A DNA stretch of 64,000 bases from Erodium maritimum (taxonomy: Eukaryota > Streptophyta > Magnoliopsida > Geraniales > Geraniaceae). The position numbers and the translations under genes were made by a program. Below are positions 21,142-32,378 of the stretch, one piece after another. The DNA lies in the NCBI GenBank assembly GCA_963921825.1, contig OY997588.1:136865203-136929202 (forward strand), given 5' to 3'. Position 1 is the stretch's first letter, and each line of letters starts with the position of its first letter. The notes under the pieces are model-generated. The model worked only from the letters and a program-made list of their open reading frames with translations. It was not told the origin of the DNA and ran no database searches.

Positions 21142-21922
21142 ACCTATTTTTCTAGCTTTCTTTGTTCTTCTATTCTGGGTCTGTACTCAATCTCCTTTCC
21201 ATCCAGTCAATAATGTCCTGAGCAATTTCTTTGCGCTCCGGCTCAAAGAGAAGATCATGCAAAAATCCAGAGTATAGTTTGATGTCTTTGAACCTGGAGG
21301 CAGCCTGATTGAACAAATCTTCCGAGGCCAGTGGATCCGTGACTTTATCCGCTGTGCCATGGAGGACAAGAAAAGGTACTTTCACAGATTTGAAGTTCCG
21401 CATCAAGTAAGAGGAAATGCTGAGTATCTCGTGGCCTTATAGGGCCTGTATAGACCAATGGATCCGAGTACTTGGCCAGCATTGCTGCAGGATCCCTTGA
21501 AACTGGAATGCCTCTTTTGTTTGCGCCTTTGAACTGGAGCTTGGGAGCAACCAGAGAAAAAATAGGAGCCACCGCCTGCAGTTTCAAGGCACCAGAAAGG
21601 AATTCGAAGAAAACAATCATAAGAGAAAAGGAAGTTCAATAATATCTGATTGAACACTCAATCAGTACTACAAAAAATGAACTCAAAATCAAGAATGCTA
21701 CACATTATGGAGCAACTTAGCCTTTCAGACGACATATAACTATCAAGTAACGTTTTTGAGCATGGAACAGCTTAAGAGATAAGTGAGACCCAAGAACTTA
21801 CGCCAACAATTGGATGTGCTGGTTTAACACGTAGGGCTGGAGAGGTAAGTATAATTCCTTTCAGCATTCCTTCAATGTGAGGATATAAGGCCGCCTATCC
21901 AAAGGCAACATGTTAATTGAAA

Positions 21923-22082
21923 GTGTTAGTTTGATAATTCCCCTTGAGGGTTTAATGATTCATTCAATACTTTATATATATGATACAATTGCAGTGTTCA
22001 ATATGAACTAGAGTACCTATACATATGGAAAGCTAAGTGTTGTAATACAACTGAAATACAAAAGAATATATACAATCTAACA
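21923..22082 (-). repeat. 3' LTR of copia C
   Basis: 160 bp. On the minus strand it runs from TGTTAGATTG to AAACTAACA. The pol stop codon TAG lies within its first six bases. Confidence 0.96.
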
Positions 22083-25000
22083 CGCCCCCGCAGTCGGAGC
22101 AGGAGGCGAAGGATGAATGTTCAGACTGGAGCGAAAATCTTCAAACAAAGCTGATGGAAGTCCTTTTGTGAAGATATCCGCAAACTGATATGACGAAGGT
22201 ACATGGAGCACGCGAACCTGTCCTGTGGCAACTTTCTCACGAACAAAGTGTAAGTCTAATTCAACATGTTTGGAACGTTGATGCTGGACTGGATTAGAAG
22301 ACATATAGACAGAGCTAATATTATCACAAAAAACAATGGTGGATGTGGACAAAGGGCATTGTAACTCAAGGAGAAGATTACGCAACCAACAAGACTCTGC
22401 AACAGCATTAGCCACACCACGATACTCGGCTTCAGCACTAGAGCGAGAGACTACATGCTGACGTTTGGATGACCATGAGATGAGGTTAGGACCAAGAAAG
22501 ACACAATAGCCAGATGTAGAACGACGAGTAGTGGGACAACCAGCCCAATCAGCATCAGAATAAGCGGTGAGAGATAGAGTGGAGGCTGGACTAAGGTGAA
22601 GACCGTGAGACAAAGTACCTTTAATATAACGTAAAATGCGTTTAAGAGCATGAAAATGAGGTTCACGAGGATCATGCATAACAAGACATATTTGTTGGAC
22701 AGCATAAGATATATCAGGGCGTGTAAAAGTGAGATATTGGAGAGCGCCAGCAAGACTACGATAAAGTGAAGGATCAGAGACCGGGGACCCAAAAGAGGTA
22801 GAAAGTTTAGATTTTGTGTCGACTGGGGTGAGACATGGATTACAAGAGGACATGTTAGCACGAGCAAGAATTTCACGAGCAAATTTTTCTTGAGAGAGAA
22901 GGAGACCAGAGGCAGTTCGGGAGACAGAGATGCCGAGAAAATAATGAAGGGGGCCAAGGTTGGTCATAGAAAAACTAGAGGTGAGGAGAGACATGATGGA
23001 AGAGAGAAGAGCGGATGACGAGGCGGTGAGAAGAATGTCATCGACATAAAGAAGGAGAAATGTTGTATGAGAGTCACGACGATATATAAATAGAGAGGTA
23101 TCAGCCTTACTACTTACAAAACCAATATAGTATAAATAAGATGCGAAGCGTTGATACCAAGCCCGTGGGGCCTGTTTGAGACCGTAAATGGCCTTTTTGA
23201 GACGACAAACATGATGTGGGAAAGAGGGAGAAATGAAACCCGGTGGTTGTTTCATGTATACTGTCTTAGTGAGATGACCATGTAGAAATGCGTTCTTAAC
23301 ATCGAGTTGATGAATGGGCCAAGAGTAAGATAGAGCTAGGCTAAGAATAGTACAGATAGTGGCAGGCTTAACCACTGGGCTGAATGTATCATCATAGTCA
23401 AGACCAGGTCTTTGAGTAAAACCTTGTGCAACAAGGCGAGCTTTATAACGTTCAAGAGAACCATCCGATCTAAACTTATGACGAAAAATCCATTTGGAGC
23501 CGACGATGTTAACATTGGGTGGACAAGGTACCAAGTCCCAAGTGTCAGTGTCACGAAGTGCATTGAACTCAACATCCATGGCTTGTTTCCAGGAAGGATC
23601 TGCAAGGGCTTGACGGTATGAACAAGGAATGGGTGTGGGAGTAGTAGAGGTGATATGAAGATCAAGGATACGTCGGGGTTTGAAGATACCATCTTTCCCC
23701 CGAGTTGTCATAGGATGAGTAGACCTAGATGGTGGTGGTGGTATGGTTGGTACAGAGGCAGCTGGAGCGGGCGGCGGTGAGACGTGAGAATCAAAGGAAG
23801 GGGAAACATGGGTCACATCAGGTGGTGACGAGACATGAATATCCGGGGAAGGAGAACTAGATGATGGTGAGGTGATAGGATCTGGAGGTAGGGGATATGA
23901 TTGAAATATAGTAGCACGAAGAGAAGGGGAAAGGTCGTCAGTAGGAGAAAGAAAATCATACGAGTAGATAGGATCAGAAGGGTGATGAGAGAAGTATGGA
24001 AAGATAGACTTGTCAAATGTTACATGACGGGAGATGATGATTTTGCCCGTAGATAAATCGAGGCAACGATAACCACGATGATTTGGTGGATAACCTAGGA
24101 ACACACAAGCAGTAGACCGAGGAGCTAGTTTATGAGGCATAGTAGATGAGAGATTAGGATAACATGAACAACCAAAAACACGAAGATGGGAATAAGTAGG
24201 AAAAACGTTGAAAAGAAGTTCAAAGGGAGTTTGATAAGAAAGTGTTTTGGTAGGGAGAAGATTAAGAAGGTGAACAGCCATATTCAACGCTTCAACCCAG
24301 AATGAAGGGGGTAGGAGTGCTTGGAATAAAAGTGTGCGTACAATGTTGTTTGTAGTGCGAATAATACGTTCGGCCTTGCCATTTTGTTGAGAAGTATGAG
24401 GGCATGAGAAACGAGAGATGATTCCATGAGATTGAAAGAAGTTACGGAAATGGCCATTATCAAATTCACGACCGTTATCACATTGGAAAGATTTAATAGA
24501 AAGGTTGAACTGAGTTTGAACGTATGCATGAAATCGAACAAATATAGGAAAAACCTCAGACTTAGCACGAAGAGGAAAAACCCATAGAAAATGAGAGAAA
24601 TCATCTAAAAATAACAAGTAATAACGATAACCGCTAGAACTAAGAATAGGAGATGTCCATAAGTCAGAGTGAACAATTTGAAATAAAGACGTAGTTCGAG
24701 AAAGGGAGGGAGAGAAAGGAAGACGTGTGTGTTTTCCTAATTGACAAGCATGACAAAGAGATTCAGATGCAACCTTAGGACAATTAATAAAGTTTCTAGA
24801 AGAAAGGAATTTAAAAATGTGATCACCAGGATGACCAAGACGACGATGCCAAGTAGTAGAAGTATCAGCAACAGAGAGAAATATATTGGATGAACGAATG
24901 GTAAGGGTAACAGGGTATAGATCTCCTGTACTATCACAACGGAGAATATGAGTCCCGGTAGCTAGGTCCTTCACAGTAAATCCATAAGGATCAAATTCAA

Positions 25001-25526
25001 CAGAGCAAGAATTATCACGAGTGAATTGACGAACAGAGACAAGATTTTTAATAATATGGGGACTAACTAAAACATTTCGGAGAGACAATAAATGTTGAGA
25101 GGTTGGAATATGAGATTGACCAATAAAAGATATAGGCAAAGAAGCACCATTTCCAACAATAATTGAACTAGAACATAAACACGGAGAAACATGAGAAAGT
25201 ATACCTGTGTTGGAGGCTGTATGAGAAGTTGCGCCTGTATCCATATACCATCCATCAACCGGTTGTTGGAGAGTCACAGGATTGGCTTGTTGCTGATGTA
25301 GTAGGCTCATACGAGCTGTTGTCTGTGGGTCAGATGGAAGAGGCATTGACGGAGTTGTTGGAGACGGACCAAAAACAGACAATTGGGTTGCGAGACTTTG
25401 TTGTGCCGGGACTGTATGCTCAGTTGCTGGAGAGAAGAATGTATATGGGCCTTTGATGGTATACCCACTCGTTGCTGAAGGATAAAGCAGTTGCTGTTGG
25501 ACAAAATCTGGAGGAGAGCTACTCAT
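22077..25526 (-). CDS. Copia C pol polyprotein (protease-integrase-RT-RNase H)
   Basis: An intact 1149-residue frame. Protease: WYMDTGATSH with the catalytic DTG at about 96-98. Integrase zinc motif: WHRRLGHPGDHIF..CHACQLGKH (about 228-270). Integrase core: DLWTSPIL..FLDDFSHF, CDNGREFDN and QQNGKAERIIR. Reverse transcriptase: GSKWIFRHKF, YKARLVAQGFTQ, LDVKNAFLHG, YGLKQAPRAWYQ and the catalytic LLYVDDILL. RNase H: YSDADWAGCP, SSAEAEYRG and the final ADIFTKGLP. All catalytic residues I can check are present. The start is the first ATG; just upstream the frame still reads RCSNGHNSH, possibly a trace of the gag zinc knuckle. The frame ends on a TAG inside the LTR. Without gag it would need particle protein supplied by a relative. 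Confidence 0.95.
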   Translation of the reverse strand: MSSSPPDFVQQQLLYPSATSGYTIKGPYTFFSPATEHTVPAQQSLATQLSVFGPSPTTPSMPLPSDPQTTARMSLLHQQQANPVTLQQPVDGWYMDTGATSHTASNTGILSHVSPCLCSSSIIVGNGASLPISFIGQSHIPTSQHLLSLRNVLVSPHIIKNLVSVRQFTRDNSCSVEFDPYGFTVKDLATGTHILRCDSTGDLYPVTLTIRSSNIFLSVADTSTTWHRRLGHPGDHIFKFLSSRNFINCPKVASESLCHACQLGKHTRLPFSPSLSRTTSLFQIVHSDLWTSPILSSSGYRYYLLFLDDFSHFLWVFPLRAKSEVFPIFVRFHAYVQTQFNLSIKSFQCDNGREFDNGHFRNFFQSHGIISRFSCPHTSQQNGKAERIIRTTNNIVRTLLFQALLPPSFWVEALNMAVHLLNLLPTKTLSYQTPFELLFNVFPTYSHLRVFGCSCYPNLSSTMPHKLAPRSTACVFLGYPPNHRGYRCLDLSTGKIIISRHVTFDKSIFPYFSHHPSDPIYSYDFLSPTDDLSPSLRATIFQSYPLPPDPITSPSSSSPSPDIHVSSPPDVTHVSPSFDSHVSPPPAPAASVPTIPPPPSRSTHPMTTRGKDGIFKPRRILDLHITSTTPTPIPCSYRQALADPSWKQAMDVEFNALRDTDTWDLVPCPPNVNIVGSKWIFRHKFRSDGSLERYKARLVAQGFTQRPGLDYDDTFSPVVKPATICTILSLALSYSWPIHQLDVKNAFLHGHLTKTVYMKQPPGFISPSFPHHVCRLKKAIYGLKQAPRAWYQRFASYLYYIGFVSSKADTSLFIYRRDSHTTFLLLYVDDILLTASSSALLSSIMSLLTSSFSMTNLGPLHYFLGISVSRTASGLLLSQEKFAREILARANMSSCNPCLTPVDTKSKLSTSFGSPVSDPSLYRSLAGALQYLTFTRPDISYAVQQICLVMHDPREPHFHALKRILRYIKGTLSHGLHLSPASTLSLTAYSDADWAGCPTTRRSTSGYCVFLGPNLISWSSKRQHVVSRSSAEAEYRGVANAVAESCWLRNLLLELQCPLSTSTIVFCDNISSVYMSSNPVQHQRSKHVELDLHFVREKVATGQVRVLHVPSSYQFADIFTKGLPSALFEDFRSSLNIHPSPPAPTAGAC

Positions 25527-26344
25527 GGCTGCAAAATGTATCGGCGGTTGGTGAGAATTGTGACCGTTAGAGCAGCGACTTGACTTTCCGGATGTCGTTG
25601 AGCAAGGACCAAAGGTTGTTGACGATTACAATCCTCCAAAACAAAGTTGTAATGGTTGTTGGGTAATCCAACTCATTCAATGATCGATTACCTGGGAAAA
25701 TATTATGGAGATCAAGTGACAGTAGAAAACAAAAAAATAATAATAATAAAAAAATGTTGGTTGTCAAGCCCGTGGCAAATGGGTAGACAACTGTAGAAGG
25801 TTGTTTGAGTGTGATAGAGGTGCCGAGGGGATCGGCTAAAGGTGTAGGAGGAGTTTGTGTATGGTGGTGCTATTGTATCAGAGACAAGTCGGTTAATATG
25901 TTGGGAAAAATATATACTTATGGAGAATTGGGGCTTTTAATCTCTTGAGCACGAGAATTGTATTTGTTGTTGAAAATTGTACGTTGTGTATAGAAGGAAC
26001 ACTGAGTGAAATAAATAGAAGAAGCTTTCGATCTCACAGGGTTTGGAGATTGTATTTTTGTTAATTGCTGAAAAATGGTTGCTTTGAATCACAAGATGAA
26101 CCGTGGGTTAACGAAATAAAGAACAACAGAGAGGGAAGAGAGAGAATGAATTGAGTATTTGATGAAATTATAACTTAAGGCTAATTAGAAAGATGCTTGT
26201 ATGATAGAAAAGGTACTGTGTAATAAGAGAGAGCTCAGAAACAAAAAAAGAGATGCAGAGAAGAATTAGAGGAGAAGAAGATGGTGTGGTGTGGCAGTAT
26301 TGTGGTGGTGTGAGTGGCGGCAGTGGTGAAAAGCTCTGATACCA
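25527..26344 (-). other. Leader of copia C without a gag frame
   Basis: 818 bp between primer site and pol. No frame here resembles the UBN2 gag of copia A or G. It is AT-rich with GA-rich stretches. I interpret it as an untranslated leader left after loss or replacement of gag. Confidence 0.6.
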
Positions 26345-26501
26345 TGTTAGTTTGATAATTCCGCTTGAGGGTTTAATGATTCATTCAATACTTTATATAT
26401 GATACAATTGCAGTGTTCAATATGAACTAGAGTACCTATACATATGGAAAGCTAAGTGTTGTAATACAAGTGAAATACAAAAGAATATATACAATCTAAC
26501 A
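26345..26501 (-). repeat. 5' LTR of copia C
   Basis: 157 bp, about 99% identical to the other LTR. It is followed on the minus strand by the tRNA-Met primer site. Confidence 0.96.
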
Positions 26502-28181
26502 GAAAGCTCTAAAAATACTATTTAGTACTTTAGTGGGAACAAGGGCATAAGTATTTTGATGTCTCACCTTCAAAACCACAGAACCTCCGGTAGAATGGCC
26601 AAAGAGGAAGCATGACACTCCTGGGTTTTCTGCTTTGATCTTTTCCAAGAAAGCAGCCTATTGCAAATGAAGAGGACATACAATCAATATTCTAGACATC
26701 AATGGCAGAGGAAGCAGTCTTGAGATACGGTGGCAGGGAAAATTTATCAAAGACTTCAGTTGAGGTAGCACAAACATAAATGGCTTTATATGGCAAAAAT
26801 AAGCATGACCAAGACAGTCTGAATGTAAATGGCTCTAACTAACTGAAGTAAGAAATTATTATTCTCAATAGAGGAAATGTATGGGCCACAAAACTTCATA
26901 CATTAAATCTGAACTTACAGTGTCAGCAACAACTTGGTCAAGTGAAGGTACGTATCCATGCAATCCATCACTCCCACCATGACCTGTACAGTATGGATGG
27001 TCATACCGCTATAAATTAAACATGTTAACTTGTATCATGCAAAAGGAGCTTGCTCCTACAATTCAAATCATGTACTTATTGCAACCAACCTAGTCCAAAA
27101 ATACTACAATATCTTCTTTCAGATGAGAAAAGAAATCACAGTAATATGCGCAGGCAAAGATGAGGCACTTTGAAAATATTTACCAATACCATACTAACTC
27201 TCCCATTTTTAGTGATACCTTAATCAATTGAACTGTCTCAATGCCATAGAAACGTGCAAAATCCAAAAGGCATGCAGTAATTCTTACCTATCCAGTCCAT
27301 GGCATATACTCCAAAGTTGCACGAGGTTAGCTGCCTTGCAAACTGACAATACCTTCCACTGAAAAAATTGGACACCACCCTAAGATTAGAAGATGGACCT
27401 TTTACTTAAGAAATGAAGTCAACAAAGGTAGCTTCACAAACTAGTGCTGATAACCCTGCAATTTTCACTTTCAATAGCTCAGAGATCAACCCTTGACAGT
27501 TTGGACCAAAAAATTAAACTGCAAAAGTTTGAGAGAAATGTAATACCTCCAGTATTACCTGTGCTCATTCAGCCCGTGAATTACGATCAGAATAGTCCTG
27601 GAAATTCAAACCAGTAACAATTAGACAAATGCAGACAGGAAAACTTTATAATTTTAACACCAATAACGGTAAAACAGTCATCCTCGAGGGTGTGAGGAAA
27701 AACTCAGAGAGCCTGTTAGAAAAGCAATGGCATGTTACAGTACTGGTACTAAAAGGGACAGCACGTGATCTTCATATACTGATAGAAGTTCTGGCATTGG
27801 AAACACAAAATTGAGATGAAGACAAACAAAACTGCAGAGTCCACTGTTTCCACAAACATAATTGAGGATACAGAATTAACATTGGAAAAACAAACGTGCC
27901 CAGATGATTAACAGAAGTGTATCGTTTGTATCCACTGTTAAACAATTAAAATAGCATGTTACATAGAACCTGAGTATCAAGTCATCTGATCTTCAAAATC
28001 TCGATCCTTTGAGTTTTACTGATCTTCCTACTCTCTTTGTTTTGAATCAATCTTCTACTCTTCTAAGCAACCAATCAACTCCAAAAGTAATGAAGAATCT
28101 AAGAACAAATACACTTCAGTTGAGCCGATATATCAGTTATGATCAATTGAACTATTTTCACCACTTCCTCTTCAGCCAAAC

Positions 28182-28323
28182 TGTTAGAATATGTTGTATA
28201 GGCCCAGTCCATATGGCTCGTTAGGGTTAGCACCGGATTTAGGAAACCCTACCACTATATATACACATGAACATTGTATGTATTATTTATAAAAAATACA
28301 ACACAATTCTGCTATTGTTGTCA
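28182..28323 (+). repeat. 5' LTR of copia D
   Basis: 142 bp, TGTTAGAATATG to TTGTTGTCA. Contains a TATATATA word that could serve as the element TATA box. Confidence 0.92.
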
Positions 28324-28329
28324 TGGTAT

Positions 28330-28790
28330 CAGAGCCTCTATCGCTCTAAATCTCGCTTACGCTTCAGCTGCCGTCGCCGCCGTCGTTCACCTTCGTTGAA
28401 CGAGTTACTCTGCCGGTTCCAGCCCGAGCTCTCTGCGTCTCCAGCCGTCCCGGCCGTCCATCACACTCCGTTCGAACCAGCACGTCCGATCAAATCACGT
28501 CGGCGAAGCACTCCGTCTCCAGCCCGTCGAGATCTCACCTCCGCTGCTGCTCCCACGTCGCTGCTACTCCCACGTCGACCCACGACGAGAAAGGACCAAA
28601 AACACCGACTTCGCAGACGCCGCAATCGCGCGCCGCCGGAAAACGCACGAACCAGCTCGACGAAGAAGACGCGTGCACAGCACGCGCCTGGTTCTGCCGA
28701 TCGCGTCCACGCGCTCCACGCGCCCACGCACATCACGCGCCACGCGCCTCCGCTGCTGACCGCGTGAATCCCACGCGCCGTTGACCTCTG
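28330..28790 (+). other. GC-rich leader of copia D
   Basis: A strongly GC-rich stretch with an open frame of 166 residues that is Arg/Pro-rich and without a recognised domain. It occupies the place where gag should start. I take it as acquired or low-complexity sequence, not a proven gene. Confidence 0.35.
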
Positions 28791-28842
28791 TTCAAAAAAA
28801 AAAACTAATCCTTTATTTCAGTGTTTCTTTTCAGGTATTCCT

Positions 28843-30820
28843 AATGGAAAATTTTGTTATCAAGCCCCACTGTACGTTCTGCAACAGATCTGGCCATGTC
28901 TTAACAGAATGCAGAACTCATGCCCGTCACCTTCTTGCCTCAGACAACCCTCGATGGGGTAACTCTAGACCCTCTCAACACTTTAGGGGGGGCTTGGCTC
29001 CCGTAGGGATCATCGGTCTTCCAACAGGCCCAATGGCACTGATGCTGCTACCCTTGCTGTGTCTGCCAAATCTCCTGACATGACTGCCCTCTTGCGTGAC
29101 ATACGAGCGCTCCTATCAGCTCACACTGCCTCGTCAGGTAGCTCATCCACTGTTGCTGCTACACCTACTGTGTCGTCCAAATCTCCTGACATGTCTGCTC
29201 TCTTGGGTGACATACGAGCGTTCCTATCAGCTCACACTACCTCGTCAGGTAGCTCATCCACTACTACGCCAGGTAGCACATCCATGTGGTATCTTGATTC
29301 TGCTTGTTTCAATCATATGGGCCCTCAGTCAGATTTGCTCACATGTGTAACCCCGGTCACCAAGTCTCCGTCTATTCGTACTGCTGATAATTCCACTTTG
29401 CTTGCCACACACTGTGGTACCGCAACCACAGACCAGCTATCACTGCGGAACACCTTGCTTGTCCCAGATTTGTCACTAAACCTTGTATCGGTTGGTCAAT
29501 TGTGTGATTTGGGTTTTGACGTTAACTTTTCTAGTCGTACTTCTTCTGTTCTTGTGCAGGATCCACTAACGGGACAAATCCATGGGACATGACGTAAAGT
29601 TGGTCGCCTGTTCGAACTCACCTTACTGGTGGTTCCCTCACCATCATCATCATCATCCTCGTCTACTTGTGGCGCTGTCGTCTCCGCCGATCTCTGGCAC
29701 TCTCGCCTAGGTCTTCCCTCTTCCTCTCGTTTGCGTAGTCTTATTTCTAGTGGGTTGTTGGGGTCATTTTCGCATAATTTTGGTGATTGTGTGTGTTGTC
29801 AGCTTGCTAAACATCATAAACTGCCGTTTTCCCTTAATAATACTACTTCCTCTGCACCTTTTGATCTTGTTCATTCTGACTTGTGGGGAGCGGCACCTAT
29901 TCCGACCATGGGGGGGTCTCGGTGGTTTGTCATATTTGTTGATGATCATACTCGTTTTACTTAGATTTATCTCATGCATAATAAATCTGACTTCAACAAA
30001 ATTTATTCTGAGTTTTCTGCCATGGTTCGCACACAATTCTCTAAAGTTATCAAAACACTGCGTATGGATAACGGCATGGAACTTAAAGAGTCATCCTTCC
30101 TTGCACAACTTGCTTCCACCGGTACTATCGTTCAGCGCTCCTGTCCTGGTACATCGCAATAAAATGGTCGAGCAGAACGCAAACATCGCCATATTCTTAA
30201 TACGGTCCGTGCTCTTACCATTGCAGCTGTCTGTCCTGAACGTTTTTGGGGGGGAGGCTGCCCTCACAGCCGTGTACACCATTAACAGGGTTCCATCCCC
30301 AGTCATAGGTAACAAAACTCCTTACGAGTGTTTGTATGGTCGTCCTGCAGTTTATGATCTTCTTCGTGTCTTTGGGTGTGTCTGTTTTGTTCATCTACAA
30401 CCTCATGAACATACTAAACTTGAACCTCGTTCTCGTCTTTGTTGCTTTATTGGGTATGGGATCGAACACAAAGGGTACAGATGTTGGGACCCAATTTCCA
30501 AACGTCTCAGCATATCTCGCCATGTCACATTCTGGGAACATAAGATGTTTTCTTCCATGTCTTCTTTTCACATTCCCGAGTCTACTCCTTTCTTTTCTAA
30601 TCCTGATATTGATCTGTTTTCTGATGATGATGAGGGTTCTCCCACTGAGCTAACTCCTGCAGGTGCTCCGACATCTCTGCCTCCTACCGTGGACCATGTT
30701 CCGCCAGAGGATCCTGTGCTAGAGGATCCTGTGCTACCGACTCGACCATAGCGTCATCGGCAACTCCCATCTCACCTCCAAGACTTTGAGGTAACCCTCC
30801 CATATCGTGTCGCTTCCATA
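28843..30820 (+). pseudogene. Copia D zinc knuckle, protease and integrase, with stops
   Basis: The ATG at 28843 opens the zinc knuckle CTFCNRSGHVLTEC (CX2CX4HX4C). A tandem duplication of about 114 bp follows (29068-29181 and 29182-29300, SPDMTALLRDIRA..SAHT). Protease reads WYLDSACFNHM, where the usual DSGAS is DSACF, so the catalytic glycine is lost. The frame has a TGA at 29590, a TAG at 29962 where Trp is expected (RFT*IYLMHNKS) and a TAA near 30160 inside the integrase QQNGRAER motif (TSQ*NGRAER). A frameshift near 30250 moves the integrase C-terminal part into another frame, ending at a TAG at 30748-30750. The first stop and the next two are single-base changes in otherwise well-preserved sequence. 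Confidence 0.88.
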
Positions 30821-32365
30821 GTGTCCTCTGTATATGAGCCTGACACCTATCGGGAGGCTTTCACTAACCCCCTGTGGCAGCAAGCAATGACTGAGGAACT
30901 ACAGGCCATGGTAAAGACTCATACATGGGATCTGGTCCCCTTGCCTCGGGACAAACATGTGGTCGGTTCTAGATGGGTATACAAGGTGAAGACCAAGGCA
31001 GATGGTTCTATCGAGCGCTACAAGGCACGTATTGTGGCTCGTGGATTTACCCAGGAACATGGGGTTGATTATGAGGAGACATTTGCTCCTGTTGCGAGAC
31101 TCACTTCTGTTCGCACCATTCTTGCTGTTGCTGCTGGTCGACAGTGGGACGTTTTTCAAATGGACGTGAAGAATGCTTTTCTAAATGGAGATCTTACAGA
31201 GGAGGTTTATATGAAGCCCCCGCCCGGCTATGATCACCCCCCACACATGGTTTGTCGTTTGCGCAAATCCATTTATGGCCTCAAGCAGGCTCCGCGAGCA
31301 TGGTACTCCAAGTTCAGTGGTGCGATGGCAGTCTTTGGTTTCGTCTCCAGTCCGCACGACAGCTCACTGTTTGTTCGTCAGACCTCTCGGGGACATACTC
31401 TCTTACTTCTATATGTGGATGATATGATCATTACTGGTGATGATGCTATCGGGATAGTGGATCTCAAGCATCAACTAAGCGAACAATTCGAGATGAAGGA
31501 TTTGGGTCATCTCTCTTACTTTCTTGGTTTGGAGATTTCCTCTCTGTCCTCTGGTTATCATTTGTCACAGGCCAAGTATGCAGCCGAGCTCATCTCCAAG
31601 GGGGGAATAACCGATAGCAAGATCGCTTCCACTCCCATTGAAGCAAATGTCAAGTACCTTCCATCAGATGGTAAAGTCCTCGAGAATCCCACTTTATATC
31701 ACCGATTAGTTGGAGGGTTGGTATACCTCACTATTACCAGGCCTGACATTACATATGCTGTCCACATCGTCAGTCAGTTCATGTGCGCACCTCGCACTAC
31801 TTACTATGAGGCCGTTCTCCGGATCTTGCGCTATGTTCGAGGCACCTTATCACAAGGACTACATTTCTCTTATGGCTCACCTTTAGTCCTACAGGCCTAC
31901 TCAGATGCAGATTGGGCAGGCGATCCCACAGACCGACGATCTACCACAGGTTACTGTTTCTTCCTTGGTAACTCTCTGATTTCTTGGAGAAGTAAGAAAC
32001 AGACAACCATTGCCCGCTCCAGCACGGAAGCTGAGTATCGAGCCCTTGCTGATACTACTTCCGAACTCATATGGCTTCGTTGGTTACTAAATGACATGGG
32101 TGTTGTTCACAAGTCCGCCACTACCATTCATTGTGACAATCAGAGTGCTATTCAGATTGCTCATAATGATGTCTTCCATGAACGCACCAAGCATATTGAG
32201 ATTGATTGTCACCTTGTCCGACAACATCTCAATCAGGGCACCCTCGCTCTCCGATCTGTCTCCTCTGGCGATCAAATTGCAGATATCTTCACCAAGGCTT
32301 TAATCTCAGGGAAGTTCAAACCTTTAGTTGACAAACTCAATTTGGGTTCATTACCACCATCTTGA
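30821..32365 (+). CDS. Copia D reverse transcriptase and RNase H frame
   Basis: 514 residues open from an internal ATG. RT motifs: GSRWVYKVKTKADGS, YKARIVARGFTQ, MDVKNAFLNGDL, YGLKQAPRAWYS, catalytic LLYVDDMIITG. RNase H: YSDADWAGDPTDRRS, SSTEAEYRA, HCDNQSAIQIA and ADIFTKAL. All catalytic residues seem present. In an intact element this would be the end of one gag-pol polyprotein; here it is separated from the upstream part by a stop at 30748-30750, so the start is nominal. The frame stops just before the polypurine tract. Confidence 0.85.
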   Translation: MSSVYEPDTYREAFTNPLWQQAMTEELQAMVKTHTWDLVPLPRDKHVVGSRWVYKVKTKADGSIERYKARIVARGFTQEHGVDYEETFAPVARLTSVRTILAVAAGRQWDVFQMDVKNAFLNGDLTEEVYMKPPPGYDHPPHMVCRLRKSIYGLKQAPRAWYSKFSGAMAVFGFVSSPHDSSLFVRQTSRGHTLLLLYVDDMIITGDDAIGIVDLKHQLSEQFEMKDLGHLSYFLGLEISSLSSGYHLSQAKYAAELISKGGITDSKIASTPIEANVKYLPSDGKVLENPTLYHRLVGGLVYLTITRPDITYAVHIVSQFMCAPRTTYYEAVLRILRYVRGTLSQGLHFSYGSPLVLQAYSDADWAGDPTDRRSTTGYCFFLGNSLISWRSKKQTTIARSSTEAEYRALADTTSELIWLRWLLNDMGVVHKSATTIHCDNQSAIQIAHNDVFHERTKHIEIDCHLVRQHLNQGTLALRSVSSGDQIADIFTKALISGKFKPLVDKLNLGSLPPS

Positions 32366-32378
32366 GTTTGAGGGGGGG

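Larger units (their letters stand above)
21923..26501 (-). mobile_element. Ty1/copia LTR retrotransposon C, young, gag-deficient
   Basis: Minus-strand element with LTRs at 21923-22082 and 26345-26501 and an exact target duplication GAAAG (21918-21922 and 26502-26506). The LTRs differ by only two substitutions and one 3-bp TA-type indel, so it inserted recently. The primer site TGGTATCAGAGC (26333-26344) and the purine tract CTGCGGGGGC are intact. Pol is one unbroken frame. The 818 bp between primer site and pol contain no gag frame, while its relative A has a 278-residue gag in a much shorter leader. It lies in an intron of the lipase gene in the same orientation as that gene. Confidence 0.97.

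Noticed and set aside
28267-28767. 166-residue Arg/Pro-rich frame near the start of copia D
   Set aside because: Begins inside the LTR and is GC-rich low complexity without a gag motif; listed as leader only.
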